DNA of 42,332 bases from positions 1 through 42,332 of the forward strand of contig JAIXQA010000016.1 in the NCBI GenBank assembly GCA_027485915.1, in the 5' to 3' direction. Source of the DNA: Alphaproteobacteria bacterium (GTDB lineage Bacteria; Pseudomonadota; Alphaproteobacteria; Caulobacterales; Aquidulcibacteraceae). The translations under genes were made by a program, and so were the position numbers. The notes under the pieces were generated by a model. The model saw only the letters and a program-made list of their open reading frames with translations, was not told where the DNA came from and did no database searches. Of the stretch, positions 33,834 through 42,063 are shown in pieces (within the stretch, counting starts at the first letter, position 1; every line of letters starts with the position of its first letter).

Positions 33834-34454
33834 TCATCTGGTTGGCCGCTCAATCCAAGCCGACTGACTGTCCATTTCGCCGTCTTTTCCGTCTGTGCTT
33901 TGCGCCAAGGTAAGGCCTTGCTCTGCTCGAAGGTCAAGAATCCATTGGATGCGCTCTTGGATCGAACGCAAAGCATAGAGCGCGGTTAGAAAAAAGACGA
34001 CCAAGAAAGAAACACCTCGAACATTACTGAGATAACCCAATTGGTCTTCAAACATCAGGCTTCCAAACCCTACATAACAAGCCCACACCAGCGATAAGTT
34101 TAGGCATGTCAAAAGCGTATTCGTGCCGTAAGTTCGTTTGCTTGGAATTCCGCATTGGTAAGTCCCTCGCGTTGCTGTCACACCGCTTGCGGCAATGCCA
34201 AGGACCGCCACAATCCACACCGCTGTCAGAAACAGCTCCCAAAAAATACGGGAATTGCCTTCGAGACTTGGGGAAACTTGCATCCCCATCGCCATCACCA
34301 AAAGCATGACCGCGCTAAAGCCACCCCCGACCAACGCCTTAATCTCTTCCACCGCCGCGCTGATCTTATCCTCCATGCCCAGCCCAATCGGGCGAGAATC
34401 CTTGAAGAACAGAAACTTGCGGACTTCGGCGGTTTGGCTAACGGGCTCGGTCAT
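33834..34454 (-). CDS. Unrecognised four-helix membrane protein, family member B
   Basis: The 206-residue protein has N-terminal KFLFFKDSRPIGLGMEDKI, aligned with member A, four hydrophobic helices (near 43-60, 70-90, 112-131, 147-165), and the tail helix LRSIQERIQWILDLRAEQG. The tail motif is nearly identical to member A, so these are paralogues. It lies three bases downstream of member C and 18 upstream of A. The role is unknown; a membrane sensor or an envelope scaffold is possible but not shown. Confidence 0.8.
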   Translation of the reverse strand: MTEPVSQTAEVRKFLFFKDSRPIGLGMEDKISAAVEEIKALVGGGFSAVMLLVMAMGMQVSPSLEGNSRIFWELFLTAVWIVAVLGIAASGVTATRGTYQCGIPSKRTYGTNTLLTCLNLSLVWACYVGFGSLMFEDQLGYLSNVRGVSFLVVFFLTALYALRSIQERIQWILDLRAEQGLTLAQSTDGKDGEMDSQSAWIERPTR

Positions 34455-34457
34455 GCC

Positions 34458-35123
34458 TTAGCTCTCCTCGGGCGATCTTTCAAAATCATTCGATACCCGC
34501 TGCGGGACTGCATCGGTGGTCAAAGTCTGCTCTTGGATTGGCGGCTCGTCAATTTTCTGGCCCTTCAAGACTTTGATCCATTGCAAGGTCTCCATCATCT
34601 TTAGCAAGCAGGAAATTGCCCAAAGGGTTGGGAAAGCGACAGAGGCGGCTATGAAATTTGAAAATACTTCGTTTGAAATTAGTTCGCGGGACGGAAAATC
34701 AGTATTGAATAAGCCTGCAATTGTGGAGCCTGCTTGAACAAGTGCATGCCAAACTAGCACCAGAATGCCTGCCCAGAGGAGTAAATTGGACGGCAAAAAG
34801 ATGCTCTCAGACTTACCGGAGTGTAATTGGGGCCAAGTTGCGCGAGACTCTCGGAGTGCAACATTGCTCCAAAAACAGGCCCCCAAATAAGGGACCCACC
34901 ATAATCCCGATACATCGACCAGCCACGTATTTTTCAGAACCTCAATATGTTTTGAAAACAAAACCATGCATGAAATGGCCATAAAAACAGCAAAGATGAA
35001 GCCGATCATCGCACGATCCATCTCGCCCATTGCCGCGTGAATTTTTGTCTCCCGGTCTGGGGCGAGTGGCAAAAACCTTCCCAGTGGCGCAACAGATGGG
35101 TTTGAACCTATAATCGAAGCCAT
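34458..35123 (-). CDS. Unrecognised four-helix membrane protein, family member C
   Basis: The 221-residue protein has N-terminal GRFLPLAPDRETKIHAAMGEM, matching the PDxETKI motif of member A, then four hydrophobic segments, and a more divergent tail helix LKMMETLQWIKVLKGQK. It lacks the LDLRA motif. The C-terminal 35 residues are acidic and disordered. AGGA lies upstream of its ATG, inside the stop region of the short fourth ORF. It is the most divergent of the full-length paralogues. Confidence 0.78.
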   Translation of the reverse strand: MASIIGSNPSVAPLGRFLPLAPDRETKIHAAMGEMDRAMIGFIFAVFMAISCMVLFSKHIEVLKNTWLVDVSGLWWVPYLGACFWSNVALRESRATWPQLHSGKSESIFLPSNLLLWAGILVLVWHALVQAGSTIAGLFNTDFPSRELISNEVFSNFIAASVAFPTLWAISCLLKMMETLQWIKVLKGQKIDEPPIQEQTLTTDAVPQRVSNDFERSPEES

Positions 35124-35132
35124 AACCCAGTC

Positions 35133-35339
35133 CTAGAGAGTCCGCGCCCAATCGGGCATTTGGGGGTACATCGAAGCCGATTTCACGTGATGAACGCCGG
35201 TGGGCCCTAGAGCCAATGCGTTGACTGAACTGGCCAAGCAGCGTTGAAACTCGATCAAATCAGCCGTGATCTTGTCTTCTGGCGTTTGGGCGATCTCAAT
35301 CCCAAACTTATTTGTAGGTTTACCCAATCTCGCCTCCAA
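35133..35339 (-). CDS. Short fourth relative (truncated) of the membrane-protein family
   Basis: The 68-residue ORF contains GIEIAQTPEDKITADLIEF, which lines up with the N-terminal motif of members A-C (Pro, Glu/Asp, Lys-Ile). After about 35 residues it lacks any membrane helix and ends. It could be a truncated paralogue or a soluble partner carrying only the shared motif. It is the first gene of the unit and lies nine bases before member C. Confidence 0.55.
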   Translation of the reverse strand: MEARLGKPTNKFGIEIAQTPEDKITADLIEFQRCLASSVNALALGPTGVHHVKSASMYPQMPDWARTL

Positions 35340-35425
35340 TCACGCACCACCTTGAATAGGGCGGGAGGCTAAGGCCAATCGACCAATCTGGCAACTTAGG
35401 ATTTGCGCGCGATGGAAAGCCCTAC

Positions 35426-37411
35426 TTAGACCAATTGCTCGACCCGAGCCTCAACGATATCAACCAAATCGCCCATGATTTCGGTGATTTTGAAGTCCTT
35501 CGGCGTGTAGACGGCAGCGACGCCAAATTGCTTCAAGGCGCGCGCATCTTCTGGCGGGATGATCCCGCCCACCACCACGGGCACATGTTCCAGTCCTGCC
35601 GCGCGCATGCGGGCCACCACATCGCGAACGAGATCGAGGTGCGAGCCTGAAAGGATCGACAGACCCACCGCATGGGCCTTCTTTTCGGCAGCGCGGGCGA
35701 CGATTTCTTCCGGTGTCATGCGGATGCCTTCATAGGTCACATCCATGCCGACGGCACGCGCTCGCGTCGCGATTTGTTCGGCACCATTGGAATGGCCATC
35801 AAGGCCGGGCTTGCCCACCAAAAACGCCAAACGACGGCCCAGTTTCTCGCTGAGAACATCGACCTTTTTCGACACGGCTTCAATGTCTTCGCCTTCGATA
35901 TTCACAAGCAGCGAGACACCAGTTGGCGCGCGATATTCGCCATAAACCCGGCGCAGCAAGGCTCCCCACTCGCCCGTGGTAACACCGGCTTTGGCGCACG
36001 CAATCGAAGGCTCCATGATATTGCGGTTTTCGCGGGCTGCGGCTTCCAATTCTGCCAAAGCCGCCTCGACCGCAGCGGTATCGCGCGCTGCACGCCATGC
36101 ATTCAGGCGCTTGATTTGATCGGCTTCCACCATGGGATCGACCGTCTGGATGGAACCTTCGCCAGCCGACAAAGGCGATTGTTCGGTGTCTGACCAGCGA
36201 TTGACGCCGACGACCACTTGGGTCCCCCCTTCAATGCCCAACAGGCGGTCGCGATTGGATTGAACCAGGCCTTCTTTCATATAGGGCACAGCCGCTACTG
36301 CCCCGCCCAGCGCATCAATCTTAGCAAGCTCTGCCTTGGCACCAGCCACCAATTCAGCAACCTTTTTTTCCACCACATGAGAGCCCGCAAACAAGTCCTC
36401 AAACTCCAATAGGTCGGTTTCATAGGCGAGGATTTGCTGAAGCCTCAGGCTCCACTGCTGGTCCCATGGCCGGGGCAGGCCCAAGGCCTCGTTCCACGCA
36501 GGCAATTGGACAGCACGCGCCCGGGCATCCTTGCTCATGGTCACAGCCAAGGTCTCGAGCAAAATACGATAGACGTTGTTTTCCGGTTGAGGCTCTGTCA
36601 GGCCGAGCGAATTGACTTGCACGCCATAGCGGAAGCGACGCATGGTGGGGTCGGTCACGCCATAGCGATCCCGGCAAATCTCATCCCACAAGACGTTGAA
36701 GGCGCGCATTTTGCACAGCTCAGTAACAAAGCGGATGCCGGCATTGACGAAGAAACTGATACGGCCAACGACCGCCGGGAAGTCTTCCGGCAAGACTTGG
36801 CCTTGGGCTTTGACTTCATCCAAGACGGCGATGGCGGTGGCCAGCGCAAAGGCTAATTCCTGTTCCGGCGTCGCCCCGGCTTCTTGTAAGTGATAGGAGC
36901 AGACGTTCATCGGATTGAATTTCGGCGTTTCTTTGAGGCACCAGGCAATGGTGTCAGCCGTCAATTTCAAGCTGGGTGCGGGTGGGAACACATAGGTTCC
37001 GCGTGAGAGATATTCCTTGATCAGATCATTCTGGGTGGTGCCCTGCAGCTTCTTGCGGTCTGCCCCCTGCTCGTCGGCCAAAGCGACATAAAGCGCCAGA
37101 AGCCACGCGGCGGGCGCATTGATTGTCATGCTGGTGTTCATGGTTTCCAGCGGAATATCTTTGAACAAGGCCCGCATATCGCCCAAATGGCTGACGGGCA
37201 CCCCCACCTTGCCCACTTCGCCTTTTGCCAAGACATGGTCGGCCTCATAGGCCGTCTGCGTGGGCAGATCGAAAGCCACCGACAGACCCGTCTGCCCTGC
37301 CGCCAAATTCGCCCGATAAAGCGCATTCGACTTTTCCGCCGTGGAATGGCCAGCATAGGTGCGGAAGATCCAGGGCTTATCGGGGGCGTGTTGGAAAGGT
37401 TTATCGGTCAT
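35426..37411 (-). CDS. meaA: MeaA-type, B12-dependent ethylmalonyl-CoA mutase
   Basis: The 661-residue protein starts MTDKPFQHAPDKPWIFRTYAG, from ATG 37411 with AAGGA upstream; an extension to 37486 is rejected. The N-terminal TIM barrel carries the CoA-mutase substrate channel (AFDLPTQTAYEADH, TMNTSMTINAPAAW). The C-terminal 130 residues form the cobalamin domain with GKPGLDGHSNGAEQI (DxHxxG) and VVVGGIIPPEDA. This is the single-subunit MeaA/Ecm layout, which interconverts ethylmalonyl-CoA and methylsuccinyl-CoA in acetyl-CoA assimilation. The ccr gene lies nearby, which supports this over methylmalonyl-CoA mutase. Confidence 0.9.
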   Translation of the reverse strand: MTDKPFQHAPDKPWIFRTYAGHSTAEKSNALYRANLAAGQTGLSVAFDLPTQTAYEADHVLAKGEVGKVGVPVSHLGDMRALFKDIPLETMNTSMTINAPAAWLLALYVALADEQGADRKKLQGTTQNDLIKEYLSRGTYVFPPAPSLKLTADTIAWCLKETPKFNPMNVCSYHLQEAGATPEQELAFALATAIAVLDEVKAQGQVLPEDFPAVVGRISFFVNAGIRFVTELCKMRAFNVLWDEICRDRYGVTDPTMRRFRYGVQVNSLGLTEPQPENNVYRILLETLAVTMSKDARARAVQLPAWNEALGLPRPWDQQWSLRLQQILAYETDLLEFEDLFAGSHVVEKKVAELVAGAKAELAKIDALGGAVAAVPYMKEGLVQSNRDRLLGIEGGTQVVVGVNRWSDTEQSPLSAGEGSIQTVDPMVEADQIKRLNAWRAARDTAAVEAALAELEAAARENRNIMEPSIACAKAGVTTGEWGALLRRVYGEYRAPTGVSLLVNIEGEDIEAVSKKVDVLSEKLGRRLAFLVGKPGLDGHSNGAEQIATRARAVGMDVTYEGIRMTPEEIVARAAEKKAHAVGLSILSGSHLDLVRDVVARMRAAGLEHVPVVVGGIIPPEDARALKQFGVAAVYTPKDFKITEIMGDLVDIVEARVEQLV

Positions 37412-37423
37412 GCGTGTGTCCTT

Positions 37424-37434
37424 GTGCACTGCAG
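37424..37434 (-). promoter_or_regulatory. Candidate PhaR-type site upstream of meaA
   Basis: On the reverse strand the sequence CTGC, AGT, GCAC matches CTGC-N3-GCAG at seven of eight positions. It abuts the meaA ribosome site (AAGGA), so a bound protein would block translation or transcription. Ranked below the ccr site because of the mismatch. Confidence 0.3.
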
Positions 37435-37518
37435 CATTGCCATGCCTAATACCTGCTAGGCAAGCGGCAAAATCTTCCAAGAACACAGAAATAGAGAGCC
37501 ATTCTCGCTAAAATTTGC

Positions 37519-37557
37519 TTGACCGAGAGGAGGGCGGCATTATACATAACATGTTAT
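37519..37557 (+). promoter_or_regulatory. Promoter and palindromic operator of the MarR-GNAT gene
   Basis: TTGACC (37519-37524), a 16-base spacer and TATACA (37541-37546) form a sigma-70-like promoter. ATAACATGTTAT (37546-37557) is a perfect 12-bp palindrome just after the -10, about 16 bases from the ATG at 37573. Auto-repression by the MarR domain is the simplest reading, and meaA, divergent, could be affected too. Confidence 0.6.
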
Positions 37558-37572
37558 ACAAATGAGTGGTCG

Positions 37573-38535
37573 ATGCCAGATATTCTTCAAGATTTAGGCC
37601 ATGTGGCACTTGGCAGTCGTCTAAAGCGTTTGGCAGAGCGGCTTTTGGCCGATGCCACGGCGATTCTCGATCAAGCTGGCCTGACCATCCAGCCCAGCCA
37701 TTTGGCGCTTCTAGCAGCACTTGAACGGTACGGCCCCTTGAGCATTATGGAAGCGGTCGCCACTGTCGGCTTTAGCCAGCCCGCCATGACGCGCACCGTG
37801 GCCGCCCTGCGCGACGCAGGCCTGATCACCACCGACCAAAATCCAGGCGATGCGCGCGCCAAGCAGATTGCGCTGACCGACAGTGGTCGGGCCATTCTTG
37901 CAGAAACCAAAGAACGAGTCTGGCCCAAGGTTGGCGCTGTGGTCTCGGACCTTTTAGGTGGGCGTGAACAGGAATTCTTGGCCCATCTCACTCTTTTTGA
38001 AACCCACCTGGCGGAGCGATCCATGTTTGAGCGTGTCACCAATCCCTTCTCCTTGATCCAAGCGAGTGAGACGATCTCGCCTGACTTGGCTAAAGCTTTT
38101 TATGACATCAATGCGGCTTGGATTTCCGCCATGTTCAAGTTGGAGCAGCATGATGTGGATGTGCTTAGCAATCCTCAAGCAGAAATCCTCGACCGGGGTG
38201 GCGAGATTTTGTTCATCGCCACCGAAAAAGATGGGGTGGTAGGAACATGTGCTCTGATGCCGACCGACGATGGGGCCGTCGAATTGACCAAAATGGGTGT
38301 GCTTGACTCCATGCGCGGACAAAAAGCGGGCGAACATTTATTGGCCGCGACTTTAACACGGGCGGAAGAACGGGGGATAGATACCCTCTTCCTGCTCACC
38401 AACCACACCTGCGAAGCCGCCATCCACCTCTATGAGAAGCTCGGCTTTGTACATGACCCAGACATCATGGCCCGCTATGGCTGCAGCTATGAGCGCTGCG
38501 ATGTGGCCATGCGCTATCGCCCACAGGCGGCTTAG
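37573..38535 (+). CDS. MarR regulator fused to a GNAT acetyltransferase
   Basis: The 320-residue protein starts at ATG 37573; the open extension to 37519 covers the promoter and is rejected. Residues 1-150 are a MarR winged helix: LALLAALERYGPLSIMEAVATVGFSQPAMTRTVAALRDAGLI, then DARAKQIALTDSGRA. Residues about 165-315 are a GNAT domain: VVGTCALMP, VELTKMGVLDSMRGQKAGEHLL (acetyl-CoA loop) and FLLTNHTCEAAIHLYEKLGF. Such fusions are known, but their acetylation targets are not. It is placed between the divergent meaA and the downstream ccr, so a role in acetyl-CoA assimilation is plausible. Confidence 0.9.
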   Translation: MPDILQDLGHVALGSRLKRLAERLLADATAILDQAGLTIQPSHLALLAALERYGPLSIMEAVATVGFSQPAMTRTVAALRDAGLITTDQNPGDARAKQIALTDSGRAILAETKERVWPKVGAVVSDLLGGREQEFLAHLTLFETHLAERSMFERVTNPFSLIQASETISPDLAKAFYDINAAWISAMFKLEQHDVDVLSNPQAEILDRGGEILFIATEKDGVVGTCALMPTDDGAVELTKMGVLDSMRGQKAGEHLLAATLTRAEERGIDTLFLLTNHTCEAAIHLYEKLGFVHDPDIMARYGCSYERCDVAMRYRPQAA

Positions 38536-38587
38536 ATTGGTTTTGTCCGCTAGTTAGAATGGTCCTTCTAGCGGGGCTAAAAACAGC

Positions 38588-38614
38588 TTGACAAATTATG
38601 CTGCAGCGCAGCAG
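38588..38614 (+). promoter_or_regulatory. TTGACA and TGC-rich inverted repeat upstream of ccr
   Basis: TTGACA (38588-38593) is followed by TGCTGC, AGC, GCAGCA (38599-38613), a perfect six-base inverted repeat containing CTGC-N3-GCAG. That is the consensus reported for the PHB regulator PhaR in Rhodobacter and relatives. It overlaps the promoter spacer, fitting repression. No good -10 is seen at 17 bases. Confidence 0.5.
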
Positions 38615-38749
38615 AAGAGTTTGGCTCAGGCAAGGTCCGATTGGGGCTTGAAGCGCACGTTTCTGCCTCTAATTCGGACTATTGAGAAACCAATTTCCAC
38701 AAAATGCGAAAAACCATCGCGCCAAGCACGTTCAGCGGGAGAGTTCGGG

Positions 38750-40045
38750 ATGACGACAACAGATGTAGCGGCACCGCCAGTTTCGGGTGAGCCCTTGCTC
38801 GATCTCTATCCCGTCGGCAAAATTCCCCCCGCCTATCATGTCCCCAAAACTATGTGGGGCTGGGCGATCCGCAAAGAGCGCCATGGCCGCCCACTCAAGG
38901 CGATGCAGCTGGAAGTTCTGCCGACGCCTGAGATTGATAATGACGAAGTCCTCCTGTTGGTGATGGCTGCTGGCGTCAATTATAACGGCGTTTGGGCAGG
39001 GTTGGGTGAACCTGTCAGCGTGCTGGATGGCTATGACCAAGATTATGCGGTGGTGGGCTCGGACGCTGCTGGGATTGTTTGGGCTGTGGGCAAGAACGTC
39101 AAACGCTGGAAGCCTGGCGATGAAGTTGTGGTTCATTGTAACCAAGACGATGGCGATGATGAGGAATGCAATGGTGGCGACCCGATGTTCTCGGCCAGCC
39201 AACGCATCTGGGGCTATGAGACCCCCGATGGCGCCTTTGCCCAGTTTGCCCGGGTGCAGTCCCGCCAGCTTATGACCCGGCCAAAGCATCTGACGTGGGA
39301 AGAAAGCGCCTGCTACACCCTCACCTTGGCGACGGCTTACCGCATGTTGTTCGGCCACCGCCCACATGTTTTGAAGCCCGGCCAGAATGTTTTGGTGTGG
39401 GGCGCGTCGGGCGGCCTTGGCGTGTTTGCCACCCAATTGTGCGCGGTGTCGGGTGCCAATGCGATTGGTGTGATCTCGGATGAAAGCAAACGCGATTATG
39501 TCTTGTCTATGGGAGCTAAAGCCGTCCTCAACCGGAAAGACTTTAATTGCTGGGGCCAATTGCCCACCGTCAATGGTCCTGAATTCAACGATTATATGAA
39601 AGAATGCCGCAAGTTCGGCAAAGCCATCTGGAATGTCACCGACAAGCGCGACGTCGATATTGTGTTTGAACATCCAGGTGAAAGCACCTTCCCGGTTTCG
39701 GTCTTTGTCACCAAGCGCGGAGGCATGGTGGTCATTTGTGCGGGCACAACGGGCTTTAATCTGACCATGGATGCGCGCTTTTTATGGATGCGGCAAAAGC
39801 GCGTGCAAGGTAGTCACTTTGCAAACCTACAACAGGCGAGCGCAGCAAACCAATTGGTGATTGAGCGCCGCATCGATCCCTGTATGTCAGAAGTGTTTGA
39901 ATGGGCCGATATCCCGCTCGCCCACGAAAAGATGCTCGATAATCTGCATTTGCCCGGCAATATGGCGGTCTTGGTTTGTGCGCCAAAGCCCGGTCTTCGC
40001 ACCTTTGAAGACGTGCTGGAAGCCAGCGAATCCGTTCCAGGATAA
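38750..40045 (+). CDS. ccrA: Crotonyl-CoA carboxylase/reductase
   Basis: The 431-residue protein starts at ATG 38750 with GGGAGAG upstream; the upstream open frame from 38588 includes the regulatory repeat and is rejected. It is a medium-chain dehydrogenase/reductase fold with VWGASGGLGVFATQLC as the NADPH-binding loop, the long CCR-specific inserts (HCNQDDGDDEECNGGDPMFS) and FEHPGESTFPVS. It reductively carboxylates crotonyl-CoA to ethylmalonyl-CoA with NADPH and CO2, the key step of the ethylmalonyl-CoA pathway, and works with the meaA mutase nearby. Confidence 0.96.
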   Translation: MTTTDVAAPPVSGEPLLDLYPVGKIPPAYHVPKTMWGWAIRKERHGRPLKAMQLEVLPTPEIDNDEVLLLVMAAGVNYNGVWAGLGEPVSVLDGYDQDYAVVGSDAAGIVWAVGKNVKRWKPGDEVVVHCNQDDGDDEECNGGDPMFSASQRIWGYETPDGAFAQFARVQSRQLMTRPKHLTWEESACYTLTLATAYRMLFGHRPHVLKPGQNVLVWGASGGLGVFATQLCAVSGANAIGVISDESKRDYVLSMGAKAVLNRKDFNCWGQLPTVNGPEFNDYMKECRKFGKAIWNVTDKRDVDIVFEHPGESTFPVSVFVTKRGGMVVICAGTTGFNLTMDARFLWMRQKRVQGSHFANLQQASAANQLVIERRIDPCMSEVFEWADIPLAHEKMLDNLHLPGNMAVLVCAPKPGLRTFEDVLEASESVPG

Positions 40046-40125
40046 CACGGGCCTCGGTAAGGCTTGCCGAAAGTCAAATGCGGGATACGATCTCTCTCAA
40101 AAGAAGATTTGGGAGAGACGCCGCT

Positions 40126-40986
40126 ATGACCGTCCATGTGCCGAAAAGCCAGTTCACCCGCTTTGAAGTCCGCCCCTTGACGCCCACGATTGGGGCGGAA
40201 TTGCTGGGGCTTGATCTCAGCCAAGAGCTGGATGATGCCATGATTGGCGACATTCGTGCCGCCCTTCTGGCGCACAAAGTTGTCTTCTTCCGCGATCAAA
40301 ACATCACTCGCGCCCAGCATTTGGCCTTTGCGCGCCGGTTTGGGCCGCTTGAAATCCATCCCGCCACGCCGCGCGATCAGCCAGATCCCGAAGTGCTGCG
40401 CATCGCCCATGGCCCGAACTCGCGCGGGGTCGAGAATAATTGGCATTCCGACGTCACATGGCGGGCAGAGCCGTCGCTCGGCTCTATTCTGCGCGCCATC
40501 GAATTGCCAGAGGTCGGTGGCGACACCCTCTTCTCCGATATGTATGCGGCCTATGACGCCCTTAGCCCAGCCATGCAGGCCTTTGTCTGCACGCTGGAAG
40601 CCAAGCATGATATCGCGCGTGTCTTTGCCAAAAGGCTCAACCAAGACATTGAGAAGCTGCACGAGAAATTCCCCGTCCAAGTCCATCCCGTTGTTCGCAC
40701 CCATCCAGAGACGGGCAAGCGCGCGCTTTATGTCAATACGGGCTTTACCACCCGCATTTTGGGGCTCTCGAAGAAGGAGAGCGACTGGCTGCTCGACCAT
40801 TTGTACAGCTTCGCCGCCGTGCCCGAACATGTGTGCCGCTTCCGCTGGGCCCCGGGCTCGCTGGCCTTTTGGGACAATCGCGCCTGTCAACATTATGCGG
40901 CTTCAGATTACTTCCCTGCCGTGCGCATTATGGAGCGGGTGACCATTGCGGGGGATAGACCTTTTTTTGACCCGTCTCGGGGATGA
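40126..40986 (+). CDS. TauD/TfdA-family Fe(II)/2-oxoglutarate dioxygenase
   Basis: The 286-residue protein starts at ATG 40126 with GGGAGAG upstream. The iron facial triad is visible: His107 and Asp109 in NNWHSDVTW, and His256 in NRACQHYA. Arg267 (in VRIMERV) would bind 2-oxoglutarate. The N-terminal TIGAELLGLDLS and HKVVFFRDQNI segments are typical of TauD. The substrate could be taurine, an alkyl sulfate or an aromatic acid; the tauE-like gene is 7 kb away and probably unrelated. Confidence 0.92.
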   Translation: MTVHVPKSQFTRFEVRPLTPTIGAELLGLDLSQELDDAMIGDIRAALLAHKVVFFRDQNITRAQHLAFARRFGPLEIHPATPRDQPDPEVLRIAHGPNSRGVENNWHSDVTWRAEPSLGSILRAIELPEVGGDTLFSDMYAAYDALSPAMQAFVCTLEAKHDIARVFAKRLNQDIEKLHEKFPVQVHPVVRTHPETGKRALYVNTGFTTRILGLSKKESDWLLDHLYSFAAVPEHVCRFRWAPGSLAFWDNRACQHYAASDYFPAVRIMERVTIAGDRPFFDPSRG

Positions 40987-40999
40987 TAGACCAACCACA

Positions 41000-41338
41000 A
41001 TGATGCACGTCGATCTTTGTTTAGCCACCTATGGGACGCTGGCCCCCGGTAAGCCCAAGCACCACCGCCTCGCACATCTGGGCGGGACATGGACGACTGG
41101 AACCTTACGTGGACATTTGGTTGAAACGGGCTGGGGCGCAGCCTTGGGCTTTCCAGCCCTCAAGCTTGATGCCGCTGGTGATCTAATTGAAGTCCATGTC
41201 CTGATTTCGCAGCAATTGCCTCAGCATTGGGAATGGCTCGACGCCTTTGAGGGGGCCGAATATCGCCGCAGCGAAGTGCGTGTCGAAACGGCAGATGGCC
41301 CCGTCCCTGCTTGGATCTATCTGGCCGCCACGCCCTAA
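41000..41338 (+). CDS. Gamma-glutamylcyclotransferase-like (AIG2) protein
   Basis: The 112-residue protein starts MMHVDLCLATYGTLAPGKPKHH. The Tyr-Gly-Thr-Leu loop and the later WLDAFEGAEYRRSEVRVE, with acidic catalytic candidates, are characteristic of the GGCT/AIG2 fold. Either of two adjacent Met codons (41000, 41003) may start it. It follows the dioxygenase by 13 bases. Its stop interlocks with the GAP-family gene in CTAA (41335-41338). Confidence 0.82.
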   Translation: MMHVDLCLATYGTLAPGKPKHHRLAHLGGTWTTGTLRGHLVETGWGAALGFPALKLDAAGDLIEVHVLISQQLPQHWEWLDAFEGAEYRRSEVRVETADGPVPAWIYLAATP

Positions 41339-42009
41339 AGCGCTAGATAGACTCGGGACGCTTCATAAGAGGCCCAGACACCACAAGGCACCAAAAGCGC
41401 GGGGCTTAAACGGCGAATCGACCAATCCATGAAGCCTTGGATCTTGCCAACCAAAGGCTCAAATTGCTTGTAGGCGATGAGGCGGTAACACAAAAGAAAA
41501 ATTAAGGGACTGACATAGATCAAACTATAAAAGGCAAGCCAAGCCACAAGGCCCATCATGGTGGCACCGGTCGCCACCATAATCGGAATAGCCCCGAAAT
41601 AGGGCAAAGCGGTCGGCATATCTGAAATGGTGGAGCCTAATGCGAAGAGAAACACCCCGATTACGGCCAGCGAACTGGGCTGCTTGACGGGCTTGCCTAC
41701 CCCCAAAGGGGGGCGTCGCCATAAGATGATGGCTCCGATGAGGCATCCCAACGCCAGCACCAACCAACAGACAAATACCATCCAAGGCTGGATCATCGGC
41801 TTTAAGGCGAGGACCAGCTCCGCCCAACCCGCAACAAGCCCAAGCCCGGTGATAAAATAAACCAAAAATGTCGCGATAATGAAGGCAAGGCCACGCTCGA
41901 GGCTTTGTTGCCCTGCAATCACGACAGCGCAGGCAAGGATGGAAAAGGGATTGAGACTGTCGAGAAACCCTAACCCAACAATCGCAAGGAAGGCCGTAAA
42001 AAATGTCAT
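41335..42009 (-). CDS. GAP-family polytopic membrane protein
   Basis: About 224 residues from ATG 42009; an upstream GTG at 42063 adds a charged tail and is less likely. The first helix, FFTAFLAIVGLGFLDSLNPFSI, carries the Asp-Ser-x-Asn-Pro typical of GAP/SAP and LysE-like exporters. Five further hydrophobic segments follow, with the conserved FLFALGSTISDMPTALPYFGAI. Likely inner-membrane transporter; substrate unknown. Confidence 0.78.
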   Translation of the reverse strand: MTFFTAFLAIVGLGFLDSLNPFSILACAVVIAGQQSLERGLAFIIATFLVYFITGLGLVAGWAELVLALKPMIQPWMVFVCWLVLALGCLIGAIILWRRPPLGVGKPVKQPSSLAVIGVFLFALGSTISDMPTALPYFGAIPIMVATGATMMGLVAWLAFYSLIYVSPLIFLLCYRLIAYKQFEPLVGKIQGFMDWSIRRLSPALLVPCGVWASYEASRVYLAL

Positions 42010-42063
42010 CCAATTGCTCAGAGGTTCTTTGATGATCTGTTTTTCAGTGGGGCTTCGCCGCAC

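Noticed and set aside
38732-39673. 313-codon open frame on the reverse strand, antisense to ccr
   Set aside because: ccr is certain by motif and length. The reverse frame has no known motif and arises from the codon bias of a conserved gene.
39814-40893. 359-codon reverse frame antisense to ccr end and the TauD-type gene
   Set aside because: Both forward genes have complete catalytic motifs, and the reverse frame spans two of them without a ribosome site.
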